Notes: a model not told the origin generated them from the letters alone. DNA of 64,000 nucleotides from Streptomyces curacoi (GCF_001513975.1 NZ_KQ947987.1:498945-562944); one strand, 5' to 3'. Shown: positions 25,841 to 34,748, numbered from the stretch's first letter. Translations and numbers: made by a program.

Positions 25841-26533
25841 GTGTACGCCGAGCGGGCGTCGCGGCTGACCGGTGCCGTGGTGTGGACGAACACCCCTGGT
25901 GGGAGGGGTGAGGGGCGTGTGCTGCCCGACGGGTGCATGGACCTGCTGTGGAACGAGGGTCGGCTGCTGGTCGCCGGGCCCGACACACGTGCGTACGTCA
26001 CCGAAGGGGAGCCGAGTACCTGGGTGGGTGTCCGCTTCCTTCCGGGGACCGCACCCGGATTCCTCGGCGTTCCGGCTCATGAGGTGCTGGACCGGCGGGT
26101 CGACCTCGCGGACCTGTGGCCGGCCTCCGAGGTGCGGCGGCTGCGCGGCCGTATCGAGAACGCGGCCGACCCCGTGACCGCGCTCGAAGACGTGGCCCTG
26201 GAGCGGGCCGCCGACGCCGAGTCGCCCGACCCGCTGCTACGACGGGTCGTCACCGCCCTCGACGCCGGGCGGCCCGTCGCCGCCACCGCCGACGAACTCG
26301 GCCTGGGCGTACGCCAGTTGCACCGCCGCTGTCTGACCGCCTTCGGGTACGGCCCCAAGACGCTGGCCCGGATCCTGCGGCTGCAGCGGGCGCTCGGCCT
26401 CGCCCGCCGTGGAGTGCCCTTCGCGGACACGGCCGCCCGGGCCGGATACGCCGATCAGGCTCATCTGTCCCGGGAGGTGCGGGAGTTGGCGGGCCTGCCG
26501 CTCACCGGACTACTCGGCCGGAGCGGCGGCTAG
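25841..26533 (+). CDS. AraC-family regulator (DUF6597-type N-terminus)
   Basis: A 230-residue regulator. The N-terminal half ([23 protein letters not shown], then [29 protein letters not shown]) matches small AraC proteins of the DUF6597 type; the C-terminal half has helix-turn-helix segments [17 protein letters not shown] and [20 protein letters not shown]. The GTG at 25841 is chosen from its TAGCCT box; an in-frame ATG at 25808 overlaps the promoter. Its 3' end overlaps the convergent VOC gene by 24 bases, a pairing that suggests it controls that gene. Confidence 0.88.
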   Translation: MYAERASRLTGAVVWTNTPGGRGEGRVLPDGCMDLLWNEGRLLVAGPDTRAYVTEGEPSTWVGVRFLPGTAPGFLGVPAHEVLDRRVDLADLWPASEVRRLRGRIENAADPVTALEDVALERAADAESPDPLLRRVVTALDAGRPVAATADELGLGVRQLHRRCLTAFGYGPKTLARILRLQRALGLARRGVPFADTAARAGYADQAHLSREVRELAGLPLTGLLGRSGG

Positions 26534-26917
26534 CGGCGCGAAGAGGTCGACGCCGTTGCCGTCCGGATCGTGGACGGTGGCGTACCGCTGGCCCCAGAAG
26601 GCGTCCCACGGCTTGAGCTCGCCGTGGTACCCGGCGCCCACCAGCTCCTCGTACACCGCGTCGACCTCCGACGGGCTCTCGCAGCGCAGCGCCAGGGAGT
26701 GCCGGCCGCCGCCCGTCGGTGGCTGCCACTGCGGAAGGAAGGACCGCACGGTCTCCTCGGTGTCGAGCATCAGCCGCAGCCCGCCCGGCAGTCCGGCCTC
26801 GGTGTGCGGCTCGTTCTCGGCGCCCTCGGGGAAGGCGAAGCCGAGGCGGCGGTAGAAGGTGACGGCTGCGGCCAAGTCGGAGACGACGAGGCCGATGGCA
26901 TCGAGTCGTGGAGTCAT
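26510..26917 (-). CDS. VOC-family (glyoxalase/bleomycin-resistance) protein
   Basis: A 135-residue single VOC module pair: [23 protein letters not shown] at the start and [18 protein letters not shown] at the end, with an HSLALRC strand between. Metal-ligand positions of true glyoxalases are only partly present, so the activity is unknown. The ATG follows ACGGTGGCCGT, i.e. a TACGGT box six bases upstream, so it is probably leaderless. Confidence 0.88.
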   Translation of the reverse strand: MTPRLDAIGLVVSDLAAAVTFYRRLGFAFPEGAENEPHTEAGLPGGLRLMLDTEETVRSFLPQWQPPTGGGRHSLALRCESPSEVDAVYEELVGAGYHGELKPWDAFWGQRYATVHDPDGNGVDLFAPLAAAPAE

Positions 26918-26923
26918 ACGGCC

Positions 26924-26929
26924 ACCGTA
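26924..26929 (-). promoter_or_regulatory. -10 box of a probably leaderless VOC transcript
   Basis: Minus-strand TACGGT, six bases, then ATG at 26917. Confidence 0.5.
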
Positions 26930-26959
26930 GGGAGCCGGAGGCCGGCCGTCTTGAAGGAA

Positions 26960-27007
26960 TCGGACACCCTGTCGGACACCGTGTCGGCCACCCGGTCCGA
27001 CATCCTC
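26960..27007. repeat. four-copy degenerate 12-bp tandem repeat
   Basis: TCGGACACCCTG, TCGGACACCGTG, TCGGCCACCCGG and TCCGACATCCTC lie head to tail. The array fills the gap between the two VOC genes and runs into the stop codon of the second. Confidence 0.7.
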
Positions 27008-27638
27008 AGTGGAAGGTGACCGGCCCCAGGGGGGTCTCCACGGTGAAGGACATCCCCACCGGGCCCGTCGTGAGGGCGAGGTCCGTGCCGAGGGCCGACA
27101 GCAGGGGACGGATCTCGTCCGGTTCGGGGGCGCTCGCGGACAGGGACAGCAGGGGGGTGGTGGGCAGGCCAGAGGCGCTGGGGTGGACCGAGGTGCCCCA
27201 GTCGATGAGGAACGGGACGAGGCCGGACGGGTGGGCGTCGTCGCCGTCGGTGAGCCGCCATTCCAGCAGGGTGCCGTCGGGTCTGCGGCGGCTCATCGCC
27301 TGCGCGGACCCGGGATCGTAGCCCTGGGCCCGGGCGCCGTCGATCGCCGCGTCCAGGTCGGGCGGGCTGATCGCCCAGGTGACCGTGCGCGGGGCGGTCA
27401 GGCCGTCGACGTCGAAGGGGCGGGGCTGCCCGGGCGCGGACTGCTCGGGATCCGGGCCGATGATCTCCAGGTAGCTGCTGCCGCCCAGCGACACCAGATG
27501 ATTCCGCGTGCCGAGCCCGACGTGCACGCCGCCCGGGGCGGGGGTGACGCCGGTGCGCCGGGCGAAGTCTGCGACCGTGGCGGCCAGGTCGGGGGTCGCG
27601 AGGACGAGATGGTCCAGGAGCGGGGGAATGGCGTTCAT
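27006..27638 (-). CDS. VOC-family protein (glyoxalase-like)
   Basis: A 210-residue protein of the two-module glyoxalase-like type: LLDHLVLATPDLAATVADFARRTGV, then GTRNHLVSLGGSSYLEIIGPDPEQ, and a second half starting RTVTWAISPPDLDAAI with PFLIDWGTSVHPS. The HLVSL and YLEIIG strands are characteristic. Start: ATG at 27638 with TAGCCT eight bases upstream. Substrate unknown. Confidence 0.88.
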   Translation of the reverse strand: MNAIPPLLDHLVLATPDLAATVADFARRTGVTPAPGGVHVGLGTRNHLVSLGGSSYLEIIGPDPEQSAPGQPRPFDVDGLTAPRTVTWAISPPDLDAAIDGARAQGYDPGSAQAMSRRRPDGTLLEWRLTDGDDAHPSGLVPFLIDWGTSVHPSASGLPTTPLLSLSASAPEPDEIRPLLSALGTDLALTTGPVGMSFTVETPLGPVTFH

Positions 27639-27646
27639 CGCAGCCG

Positions 27647-27652
27647 AGGCTA
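27647..27652 (-). promoter_or_regulatory. -10 box of a probably leaderless VOC transcript
   Basis: Minus-strand TAGCCT, eight bases, then ATG at 27638. Confidence 0.45.
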
Positions 27653-27701
27653 CGCAGAGCGGCCCGGGTTGTGGAACACCTGTGCGTCAGGACCGGGGAG
27701 G

Positions 27702-28724
27702 TCACTCCTCGAAGACGACGGTGCCGTCATCGAGCAGCGTCGGATGGATCCTCATGGGGCCGTACTCGTCCACGTCCGAGGGCCGCGGGGTCTCCGGACC
27801 GTCGGGCCCCATGCGGACCATGCGCTCGACGCGGCAGATCCGGAAGACCCGGTCCGCCACCCGCGCCTCGTCGGCGTGCTCCAGCGTCCGGAACTCCTCG
27901 GCGGCCTTCGCGTACGCGGCCTTCTTCTCGTCGTCGAACCGGTACAGCATGGGCCACATCTCGGCCATCGCGTCATGGAGCACGCGCCGGGCGTCGTGCG
28001 GGGTGGACTGGATCGCGAGGGCCGGTTCCCAGCCGGTCCGTTCGCGCTCGACCACACCGAAACAGGTGGGCATCAGCACGACGTGCGGATGCGAGGCCAC
28101 CGCCCGCTCCGAGTCACGGCGTACGTCGGCGGGGAACCGCACGCCCCGGTAAGTGAAGTCCCGCAGCCCGGCCCGCAGGGCGCCCGCCATCGGGCCGTCG
28201 TCCGCGCGGTCGGCGTCCAGGGCGAAGTCCAGGTCGGGGGAGGGGGTGAGGCCGGTGCTCCGCTCCCAGGAGCGTTCGGCGGGCTCCGGGTCGGTGGGCC
28301 GGGGCGGCTCCAGCCCGTGGTCGTCGCAGCGCGAGAACTCGTCCCCGCGCACGATCCGGTACCGCACCCCGCACGCCTCGACCTCGTTCACCGGCTCCCG
28401 TTCCAACACGTCCACCGCGGCGAGCAGTTCACGGCGTACGGCCGGATCGTCGGTGTCGTCCTTCGCCGTGAACCACAGATGGGTGTTCAGCGAGTCCCGG
28501 GCCATCTGCGGCATCCCGTTCACGACCGGCTTGAGCACCCGCCACTCGGGCCCCATTGCCGCATCCTGCACGGCGACCCCGAACACCGGCCCGCGCAGGG
28601 CGAACCCGGGATAGCGCAGCGAGGCGTCCACCGCGTCGGCCTCCCGCACCCAGGCGGCGGGGTCGTCACGGCGGATCAACTCCTCGTGGAGCGCGTGGAT
28701 CTGTTGCTGCCAGTCATGGGTCAT
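27702..28724 (-). CDS. DUF5954-like protein
   Basis: A 340-residue soluble protein without signal peptide or membrane segment. The opening (RRDDPAAWVREADAVDA) and the block PHVVLMPTCFGVVERERTGWEPALAIQSTPHDARRVL in short pieces resemble the Streptomyces DUF5954 family as I remember it; this is not verified. The composition is acidic with many conserved-looking Trp and Arg. No catalytic motif was found. Function unknown. Confidence 0.75.
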   Translation of the reverse strand: MTHDWQQQIHALHEELIRRDDPAAWVREADAVDASLRYPGFALRGPVFGVAVQDAAMGPEWRVLKPVVNGMPQMARDSLNTHLWFTAKDDTDDPAVRRELLAAVDVLEREPVNEVEACGVRYRIVRGDEFSRCDDHGLEPPRPTDPEPAERSWERSTGLTPSPDLDFALDADRADDGPMAGALRAGLRDFTYRGVRFPADVRRDSERAVASHPHVVLMPTCFGVVERERTGWEPALAIQSTPHDARRVLHDAMAEMWPMLYRFDDEKKAAYAKAAEEFRTLEHADEARVADRVFRICRVERMVRMGPDGPETPRPSDVDEYGPMRIHPTLLDDGTVVFEE

Positions 28725-28865
28725 TCACGCATTGTTTCCAGTGGGGGAGTGCGTCGGGGGCGAACCGACCCAACTGCCGGGCTGGTTGGGCGGCGCCCTG
28801 AAGGCGGCCCGCGCCTCGAAAGTTTCCGATCACCGGCGGCAGTGGGTCCGCGCCCCCCGCTCGCC

Positions 28866-28871
28866 TAGGCT
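28866..28871 (+). promoter_or_regulatory. -10 box of a leaderless ThuA-like transcript
   Basis: TAGGCT, seven bases, then ATG at 28879 with no ribosome site. Confidence 0.55.
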
Positions 28872-28878
28872 CCGTCGC

Positions 28879-29526
28879 ATGCCCGCACGACTCCTCGTCC
28901 ACACCCGCACCACCGCCTACCGGCACGAATCCATCCCGGCCGGCGTCGCGGCCCTGCGCACCCTCGGCGACTTCGAGGTGGACCACACGGAGGATCCCGC
29001 CGCCGTCGAGCAACCCCTCGACGGTTACGCGGCCGTCGTCTTCCTCTCCACCAGCGGCGAGGTGCTCACCCCCGCCGGGCGTGAGCGGCTCGCCGCGTAC
29101 GTCGAGGCGGGCGGCGGGTTCGTCGGCGTCCACGCGGCGGCCTGCACCGAGTACGACTGGCCGTACTACGGCGAACTGCTGGGCGCGTGGTTCGACCGGC
29201 ACCCCGAGTACCAGCCCGGCAAGGCGGTCGTCGAGGACCGCGAGCACCCGGCCACCCGGCACCTTCCCGCCGTATGGGACTTCGTCGACGAGTGGTACGA
29301 CTTCCGCACCAACCCCCGGGGCACGGTGCGGGTGCTGGCCTCCGCCGACGAGTCTTCGTACGAGGGAGGCGGCATGGGCGAGGACCACCCCCTGGTGTGG
29401 TGCCGCCAGCAGGGATCCGGCCGCGTCTTCTACACGGCCCTCGGCCACGCCGCCGAGGCCTACGCGGACCCGGACTTCCGGGCCCACCTGCTCGGCGGGA
29501 TCGCCTGGGCGGCGCGACAGGACTGA
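28879..29526 (+). CDS. ThuA-like domain protein
   Basis: A 215-residue protein of the ThuA (trehalose-utilisation, class-I-amidotransferase-like) fold. Motifs: LLVHTRTTAYRHESIPAG, YAAVVFLSTSGEVL, GGGFVGVHAAACTEYDWPYYGELLGAWF, and RVFYTALGHAAEAYADPDFR at the end. Members act on sugars or as oxidoreductase-associated proteins, but many have no proven activity. It stands alone and is followed by a strong terminator. Confidence 0.9.
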   Translation: MPARLLVHTRTTAYRHESIPAGVAALRTLGDFEVDHTEDPAAVEQPLDGYAAVVFLSTSGEVLTPAGRERLAAYVEAGGGFVGVHAAACTEYDWPYYGELLGAWFDRHPEYQPGKAVVEDREHPATRHLPAVWDFVDEWYDFRTNPRGTVRVLASADESSYEGGGMGEDHPLVWCRQQGSGRVFYTALGHAAEAYADPDFRAHLLGGIAWAARQD

Positions 29527-29531
29527 AACAG

Positions 29532-29566
29532 GACGGAGGGCCACTCCTGCGAAGTGGCCCTCCGTC
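29532..29566. terminator. bidirectional terminator hairpin
   Basis: GACGGAGGGCCACT (29532-29545) pairs perfectly with AGTGGCCCTCCGTC (29553-29566) around a 7-base loop. It sits between the ThuA-like gene (+) and the small secreted protein gene (-), which converge on it. Confidence 0.88.
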
Positions 29567-29619
29567 ATTCCCCCGTCGTGATGGTCGAAGAGGCGCCCGG
29601 CGTTCGCGCTGCCGGTCGG

Positions 29620-29961
29620 TCAGCGGGTGCAGGTCGTCGTCACACCGCCGTAGGGAAACGACAGGTACTTCGCGCCGTAGATCCATCCCCAGTCGGTGTA
29701 GTACCACCAGTTGCCGTGGGTGTTCTGGTACTTGCACGCCACCGACACCCACGCGTCCCGCACGTTGTAGCTCTCGCACGCGCCGTACGGTCCGCTGTGG
29801 GAGATGGCGTCCCCGCCGGAGTTGGCCCACTGGTTGTGCGATCCGGCCTGCCTGGGCGTCCAGCAGTCCGCCGCGGAGGCGGACGGCGCGGTCATGACTC
29901 CGCCGCCGAGGAGTCCGGCCGTGACGGCGAGGGTGGCGGCGGCGCTTCGGAGACGAGACAT
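29620..29961 (-). CDS. small secreted four-cysteine protein
   Basis: A 113-residue exported protein. The ATG at 29961 has AGGAAGG ten bases upstream; an in-frame GTG at 29970 is too close to that site. The signal peptide ends near APSASA, leaving a mature protein of about 80 residues rich in Trp and Tyr with four cysteines, enough for two disulfides. Its WWYYTDWGWIYG and PYGGVTTTC segments suggest a compact beta-rich (SH3-like) fold. Function unknown; it is divergent from the SARP regulator. Confidence 0.75.
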   Translation of the reverse strand: MSRLRSAAATLAVTAGLLGGGVMTAPSASAADCWTPRQAGSHNQWANSGGDAISHSGPYGACESYNVRDAWVSVACKYQNTHGNWWYYTDWGWIYGAKYLSFPYGGVTTTCTR

Positions 29962-30045
29962 TCGGTACACACCTTCCTGTCGGTGCCGTCGAGTGCAAGG
30001 TCGGCCGAGCTGCCCACCACCTTGGCGGCCCGACCCTGCCCAAAC

Positions 30046-30063
30046 CTTGAAAAGAGCTTGAAA
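30046..30063. promoter_or_regulatory. 11-bp-period direct repeat upstream of the SARP gene
   Basis: CTTGAAA at 30046-30052 recurs at 30057-30063, an 11-bp period. SARP regulators bind heptamer direct repeats with that spacing. The site lies between the SARP gene and the divergent secreted-protein gene; which of them it serves cannot be told. Confidence 0.45.
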
Positions 30064-30118
30064 CAGCTGGTCAGTGCCACAGCGATCGGCCCTAGGATCC
30101 CCTCGGGGGGTGGTTCAT

Positions 30119-32971
30119 GTGGCCGTGGAGATCCGTGTGCTGGGCGAGGTCGAGGTCCGGGTCGACGGCCACCGGCTGGATCCGGGCCCGGCGCGGCAGC
30201 GGCGCGTCCTCGCGGTGCTGGTGCTGGCGGCGAACCACGTGGTGACGGTGGACCAGCTCATCGACCGCGTCTGGGCGCAGCGGCCCCCGCAGCGCGCCCG
30301 GGAGACGCTGTACAGCTACCTCTCCCGACTGCGCCAGGCGTTACGGACCACGGCCGGGGCGGCACGGATCGCGCGGCGGTCGGGAGGCTACGAGCTGTCC
30401 GTCGAGCCCTCGGCCGTCGACCTGCACCGCTTCCGGGCCCTCAGCACCGGCGCGCGAACCGCCGCGAAAGCGGGGGACGAGGACGCGGCGGCGCGACTGT
30501 TCGAGGAGGCGCTCGCGCTGTGGCGGGGCGAGCTGTGTCCCGACATGGACAGCCCCTGGTTCGCCGCCCAACGCGAGACGGCGCGGGTGGAACGGCTCGC
30601 GGCCGTCCTGGACCGGGCCGACGTCCAGTTGCGTCGCGGCCTGCACGCCGAGCTGCTGACCACGCTGCCCGCGCTCGCCGAGAGCCACCCGCTGGACGAG
30701 CGGCTCGCCGCCCAGCTGATGCTCGCCCTCTACCGTGGCGGACGCCCCGCCGACGCCCTGCGGCACTACCAGGTCGTACGGCGCCGTCTCGCCGACGAGC
30801 TGGGCATCGACCCCGGGCCCCCGCTGCAGGAGCTGTACCAGCGGATCCTGATCTGCGATCCACGGCTCGCGCCCCCGGTGCGGAGCGCTGACCCCGGCCC
30901 GGCGCGGGCCGCCGAGCCGAGCCCGGCCTCAGCGGCTCGGCCCCGACAACTGCCCGCCCCGCCAACGCTGTTCACCGGACGTGGCAGCGAACTGGCCCGC
31001 CTGGACAAGCTGCTGGCCCCCCGGGGCAAGCCGGACGGCGGCAGCGTCCTGATCGCGGCGATCTGCGGCACCGGCGGCGTCGGCAAGACCTCGCTGGCCC
31101 TGCGCTGGGCCCACGACCAGCAAGAACTCTTCCCCGACGGCCAGTTGTACGCCGACCTGCGCGGCTTCACCCCCTCCGGTGAACCGGCGGACCCGTACGC
31201 GGTCATGCGAGGCTTCCTGGAGGCCCTCGGCGCCGACCCCGCCGGCCTGCCCACCGCCCCGCAGTCCCAGGCCGCGCTGTACCGCAGCCTCACCGCGGAC
31301 CGGCGACTGCTCGTCGTGCTCGACAACGCCCGGGACAGCGAGCAGGTACTGCCCCTGCTGCCGGGCAGCCCCACCTGCACGGTCCTGATCACCAGCCGCC
31401 ACCAACTCCCCGGACTCGCCGCCACCCACGGCGTCGGCCGGCTCACCCTGGACACGCTCGACGATCCCGAGGCGCGCGATCTGTTCGTCCGCCGCGTCGG
31501 CGCCGACCGGCTCGCCGCCGAACCCGAAGCGGCGGCGGAGCTCCTCCGCCACTGCGCCGGGCTCCCGCTGGCCGTGAGCGTCCTCGCCGCCCGCGTCACC
31601 ACGAACCCGGTGCTCACCCTGACCGCCCTGGCGGCCGAACTGCGCGACACCGCGACCCGCCTCGACGCCCTGGAGACCGGCGAGGCGTCCGGTGACATCC
31701 GCACCGTCTTCGCCGCCTCCTACCTCGCCCTCGACCCCGACTCCGCCCGGGTCTTCCGCCAGCTCGCCCAGGCACCCGGCGCCGACATCGGCCTGCCCGC
31801 GGCAGCCGGCCTCACCGCGCTGCCACCCGCCCGGCTGCGCACCCGGCTGCGCCGCCTGCAGGCCCACCACCTCGTCCAGGAGCCCGTCCCCGGCCGCTTC
31901 ACCTGCCACGACCTGCTGCGTGCCTACGCCCTCGAACTGGCGGCGACCGCCGCGCCCGCCGGCGAAGCGGACGCGGCCCTCACCCGCGTACTCGACCACT
32001 ACGCGCACACGGCATACGCCGCCGACCGCCTCCTGCTCCCGCACCGCGACCCGCTCCCGCCGGCCCCGGCCGCGGACGACGCCCGGCCCGAGGAACTCGC
32101 CACCCACGACCAGGCCATGGCGTGGTTCGCCCGCGAGCACACCGTCCTGACGGCGACCGTCGACCACGCGGCCCGCGCCGGACACGACACCCGAGCATGG
32201 CGGCTGGCCTGGGCCCTCACCACCTTCCTCGCCCGCCGGGGACGCTGGGCCGACGTCACCGCCGTACACACCACCGCCCTCGCCGCCGCCGTCCGCCTGG
32301 CGGATCCGGCCGCCCGGGCCGAATCCCACCGCACGCTCGCCTGGGCGTGCACGGAGACTGCCCGCTTCGCCGAGGCCCACGACCAACTGGCCCGAGCGCT
32401 GGACCTTTCGGAGCGGAGCGGCGATCTGCGCTCCGCCGCCCACACCCACCTCGCCCTGGGCTGGCTCTACGAACGCCAGGACGACAAGCCCGCCGCACTC
32501 CGGCACGATCAGCGCGCCGTCGACCTGTTCACCTCGCTCGGCCACCTCCCGGGACGGGCCCGCGCCCTGAACGCGGTGGCCTGGGACCACACCCGGCTCG
32601 GCGACCACACCGAGGCGGTACGGCACTGCCGGCTGGCGCTGGCCATCCAGCGGGAGCTGGGCGACGAACGCGGCCAGGCCGGCACCTGGGACACCCTCGG
32701 CTACGCCTACCAGCAGCTCGGCGACCACACGAACGCCGTCGACTGCTACGCGCACAGCCTGGACCTCAACCGCGCCCTGGGCCACCGCTACAACGAGGCC
32801 GAGACCCTGGTCCACCTGAGCCAGACCCACCGGGCGACAGGAGCCGTCGAACCGGCCGGGCAGGCCCTGCGCGAGGCCCTCGCCATCTACCTCGACATCA
32901 ACGCCCCCGAGCCGGACGTGGCCCAGGTCCGCACCCTCCTGCGCGAACTCGACGAGCCGACGGCGGACTAG
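30119..32971 (+). CDS. AfsR-type SARP regulator (SARP, NB-ARC, TPR) with a TTA codon
   Basis: A ~950-residue activator. Residues ~1-90 form the OmpR-like winged helix (VEIRVLGEVEVRVDGHRL, RARETLYSYLSRLRQAL); 95-245 the BTAD domain (VDLHRFRAL to LADELGIDPGPPLQELYQRIL); then an NB-ARC ATPase with P-loop GTGGVGKTSLALRWA and LLVVLDNARDSEQVLPLLPG; and C-terminal TPR repeats (e.g. AVRHCRLALAIQRELGDERGQAGTWDTLGYAYQQLG in pieces). It activates secondary-metabolite or developmental genes in known cases. Codon 75 is TTA (30341-30343), so translation likely needs the bldA tRNA. Starts at 30110, 30119 or 30125 are possible; 30119 is chosen from the G-rich upstream run. Confidence 0.92.
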   Translation: MAVEIRVLGEVEVRVDGHRLDPGPARQRRVLAVLVLAANHVVTVDQLIDRVWAQRPPQRARETLYSYLSRLRQALRTTAGAARIARRSGGYELSVEPSAVDLHRFRALSTGARTAAKAGDEDAAARLFEEALALWRGELCPDMDSPWFAAQRETARVERLAAVLDRADVQLRRGLHAELLTTLPALAESHPLDERLAAQLMLALYRGGRPADALRHYQVVRRRLADELGIDPGPPLQELYQRILICDPRLAPPVRSADPGPARAAEPSPASAARPRQLPAPPTLFTGRGSELARLDKLLAPRGKPDGGSVLIAAICGTGGVGKTSLALRWAHDQQELFPDGQLYADLRGFTPSGEPADPYAVMRGFLEALGADPAGLPTAPQSQAALYRSLTADRRLLVVLDNARDSEQVLPLLPGSPTCTVLITSRHQLPGLAATHGVGRLTLDTLDDPEARDLFVRRVGADRLAAEPEAAAELLRHCAGLPLAVSVLAARVTTNPVLTLTALAAELRDTATRLDALETGEASGDIRTVFAASYLALDPDSARVFRQLAQAPGADIGLPAAAGLTALPPARLRTRLRRLQAHHLVQEPVPGRFTCHDLLRAYALELAATAAPAGEADAALTRVLDHYAHTAYAADRLLLPHRDPLPPAPAADDARPEELATHDQAMAWFAREHTVLTATVDHAARAGHDTRAWRLAWALTTFLARRGRWADVTAVHTTALAAAVRLADPAARAESHRTLAWACTETARFAEAHDQLARALDLSERSGDLRSAAHTHLALGWLYERQDDKPAALRHDQRAVDLFTSLGHLPGRARALNAVAWDHTRLGDHTEAVRHCRLALAIQRELGDERGQAGTWDTLGYAYQQLGDHTNAVDCYAHSLDLNRALGHRYNEAETLVHLSQTHRATGAVEPAGQALREALAIYLDINAPEPDVAQVRTLLRELDEPTAD

Positions 32972-33016
32972 TGCTGGAGCCTGTCCGGCGGATCAAGCCG
33001 ACGTCGGGGCCTGTCG

Positions 33017-33463
33017 TCAAAGGGCCCACCAGCAATACAGGCGGCATCCCGTCGAGCGCGCGCGGCGGGCCAGGCCCGAAAGGAGGCCCAACATCTCGGT
33101 CGCGGCTTCGGCGGTGGTCCCGTACTGCCGCAGCTCATCGGTCTCGGCCCACGGCCCGGCCGCCTCGGCCAGCACGGCCGGGGTCGCCGAGGCCAGTGCC
33201 TCGGTCAGGGTGTCGGAGACACTGACGACGAAGGCGCTCTCCGCCTCGGGGGAGGAGAGCAGCTGTCCGGAGCGGGGACGTTCGGCCGCCTCCTCATGGG
33301 TGCAGCCGGTCAGGACCGCCTCCAGCCGAGCCATCACCACGACCGGATCGATGCCCTTGAGCGGCACGACATCCCATCCCGCCGGGTCCGGACCACCAGG
33401 CTCGTCGAGAACGCGCAGCGCTGTGTCGTCGTCGGAGGCCGAGAAGTAGTCGCACATCACCAT
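33017..33463 (-). CDS. conserved hypothetical protein
   Basis: A 148-residue cytosolic protein, convergent with the SARP gene. It begins MVMCDYFSASDDDTALRVL, with PLKGIDPVVVMARLEAVLTG in the first half and a C-terminal LARRARSTGCRLYCWWAL. I recall close relatives in other streptomycetes, and its codon use is normal for a real gene. GAGGA about eight bases upstream supports the first ATG. No function is suggested by the sequence. Confidence 0.75.
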   Translation of the reverse strand: MVMCDYFSASDDDTALRVLDEPGGPDPAGWDVVPLKGIDPVVVMARLEAVLTGCTHEEAAERPRSGQLLSSPEAESAFVVSVSDTLTEALASATPAVLAEAAGPWAETDELRQYGTTAEAATEMLGLLSGLARRARSTGCRLYCWWAL

Positions 33464-33633
33464 GCGGTGATCCTCGCATTCAGGACCGACAGGGACGGGT
33501 GGACGGCAGGGCGGCTCGGGGGACCTCCTCGACGGTGTGCGGCGGGGCCCCGCGGCATCCGTCCACAGGACGTCGAACGCTGCCTGGAGGCCGATGCGTG
33601 TGCGGTGCCGTCCGCGCGACGACGCTCACCTGC

Positions 33634-34689
33634 TCAGCCGGACGACGTGTCGCACGGCCCGGCCGTGCTCGACCGTTCCACCAACCGCGTCGACAGCTCC
33701 GTCCGGGTGCTCTCCGGCCGGTCCCCGTCCATCATCCGCACCAGCAGACGCAGCGCCGTCGCCGCCATCTCCGACAGCGGCTGGCGGACCGTAGTGAGGG
33801 CCGGGGAGAGCCAGCGGGCCTCCGGCAGGTCGTCGAAGCCCACGACGCTCATGTCGTCCGGCACGCTCAGACCCCGTTCCGCCAGCGCCTCGTAGACCCC
33901 CAGGGCCATCCGGTCCGAGCAGACGAAGACGGCCGTCGGCGGCTCGGGCAGGTCGAGGAGGTCCAGCATCCGGCAGCGGGCGACACTCTCGTCGAAGCCC
34001 GCGTGACGGACGTACTCGGGACGGTGCCGCACCCCGGCCGAGGCGAGCGCGGAGCGATAGCCGGCCACCCGTGCGGTGCTGCACATCTTGCGCTGGTGAC
34101 CGGCGATGACGGCGATGCGTTCGTGGCCGAGCGACAGGAGGTGCTCGGTCGCGATGACGCCGCCGTGCCAGTTCGCCGCGCCCACTGACACCACGCCCGG
34201 CGGCGGCTCAAGGACCGGGTCGATCATCACGAACGGGATGCGGTGCTGCTCCAGCCACGCGTACTGCGACGCCGTCAGCTCGGCCAGGTTGAACAGCACC
34301 CCGGACGAGCCGCGCGCGATGAGCTTGTCCAGCCAGCCGCGCTCCGGGCGGCCGCCCCGGGTGCGGGTGAGGCCCGCGGAGACCACGACCTCCAGCCCCG
34401 CGTCGTGCGCCGCCGCCTCCACCCCGTGCAGCACCGCGCCCGACCAGGAGCTGTCCAGCGAGTGCACGACGAGGTCGACCAGGCCCGGCGTCTTCGCCGC
34501 GTCGAAGCGGGGTCTGCGGACATAGCCGAGCCGGTCCAGCGCCTCGGTGACCCGGCGGCGGGTCTCGGGGGCGACGTCCTCCCGGCCGTTGACCACCTTG
34601 GATGCGGTCGGCACGGACACCCCGGCCTCGCGGGCCACGACCGCCAGGGTCGGGCCGGCCGCAACGCTCACACTGCCCGTACGGACCAT
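33634..34689 (-). CDS. LacI-family regulator (GH43/xylan-type island)
   Basis: A 351-residue repressor with an N-terminal helix-turn-helix (LAVVAREAGVSVPTASKVVNGREDVAPETRRRV) given here in short form, then the periplasmic-binding-like sensor domain (VCSDRMALGVYEAL and VVGFDDLPEARWLSPALTTVRQP). It lies just downstream of the GH43 gene. An AAGCGCTT operator sits 60 bases upstream of its start, so it probably represses itself and the sugar genes carrying similar sites. The ATG at 34689 follows GGAGAGG. Confidence 0.92.
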   Translation of the reverse strand: MVRTGSVSVAAGPTLAVVAREAGVSVPTASKVVNGREDVAPETRRRVTEALDRLGYVRRPRFDAAKTPGLVDLVVHSLDSSWSGAVLHGVEAAAHDAGLEVVVSAGLTRTRGGRPERGWLDKLIARGSSGVLFNLAELTASQYAWLEQHRIPFVMIDPVLEPPPGVVSVGAANWHGGVIATEHLLSLGHERIAVIAGHQRKMCSTARVAGYRSALASAGVRHRPEYVRHAGFDESVARCRMLDLLDLPEPPTAVFVCSDRMALGVYEALAERGLSVPDDMSVVGFDDLPEARWLSPALTTVRQPLSEMAATALRLLVRMMDGDRPESTRTELSTRLVERSSTAGPCDTSSG

Positions 34690-34748
34690 CGGGAACCACC
34701 TCTCCGGCCCGCCCGAGGGCCATGAAAAGTTTCGACCAGCGCGGAAAC

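Noticed and set aside
26914..27003. 29-residue open frame reading through the 12-mer repeat
   Set aside because: It is composed of repeat units (SDRVSDTV-like), has no ribosome site and looks accidental.
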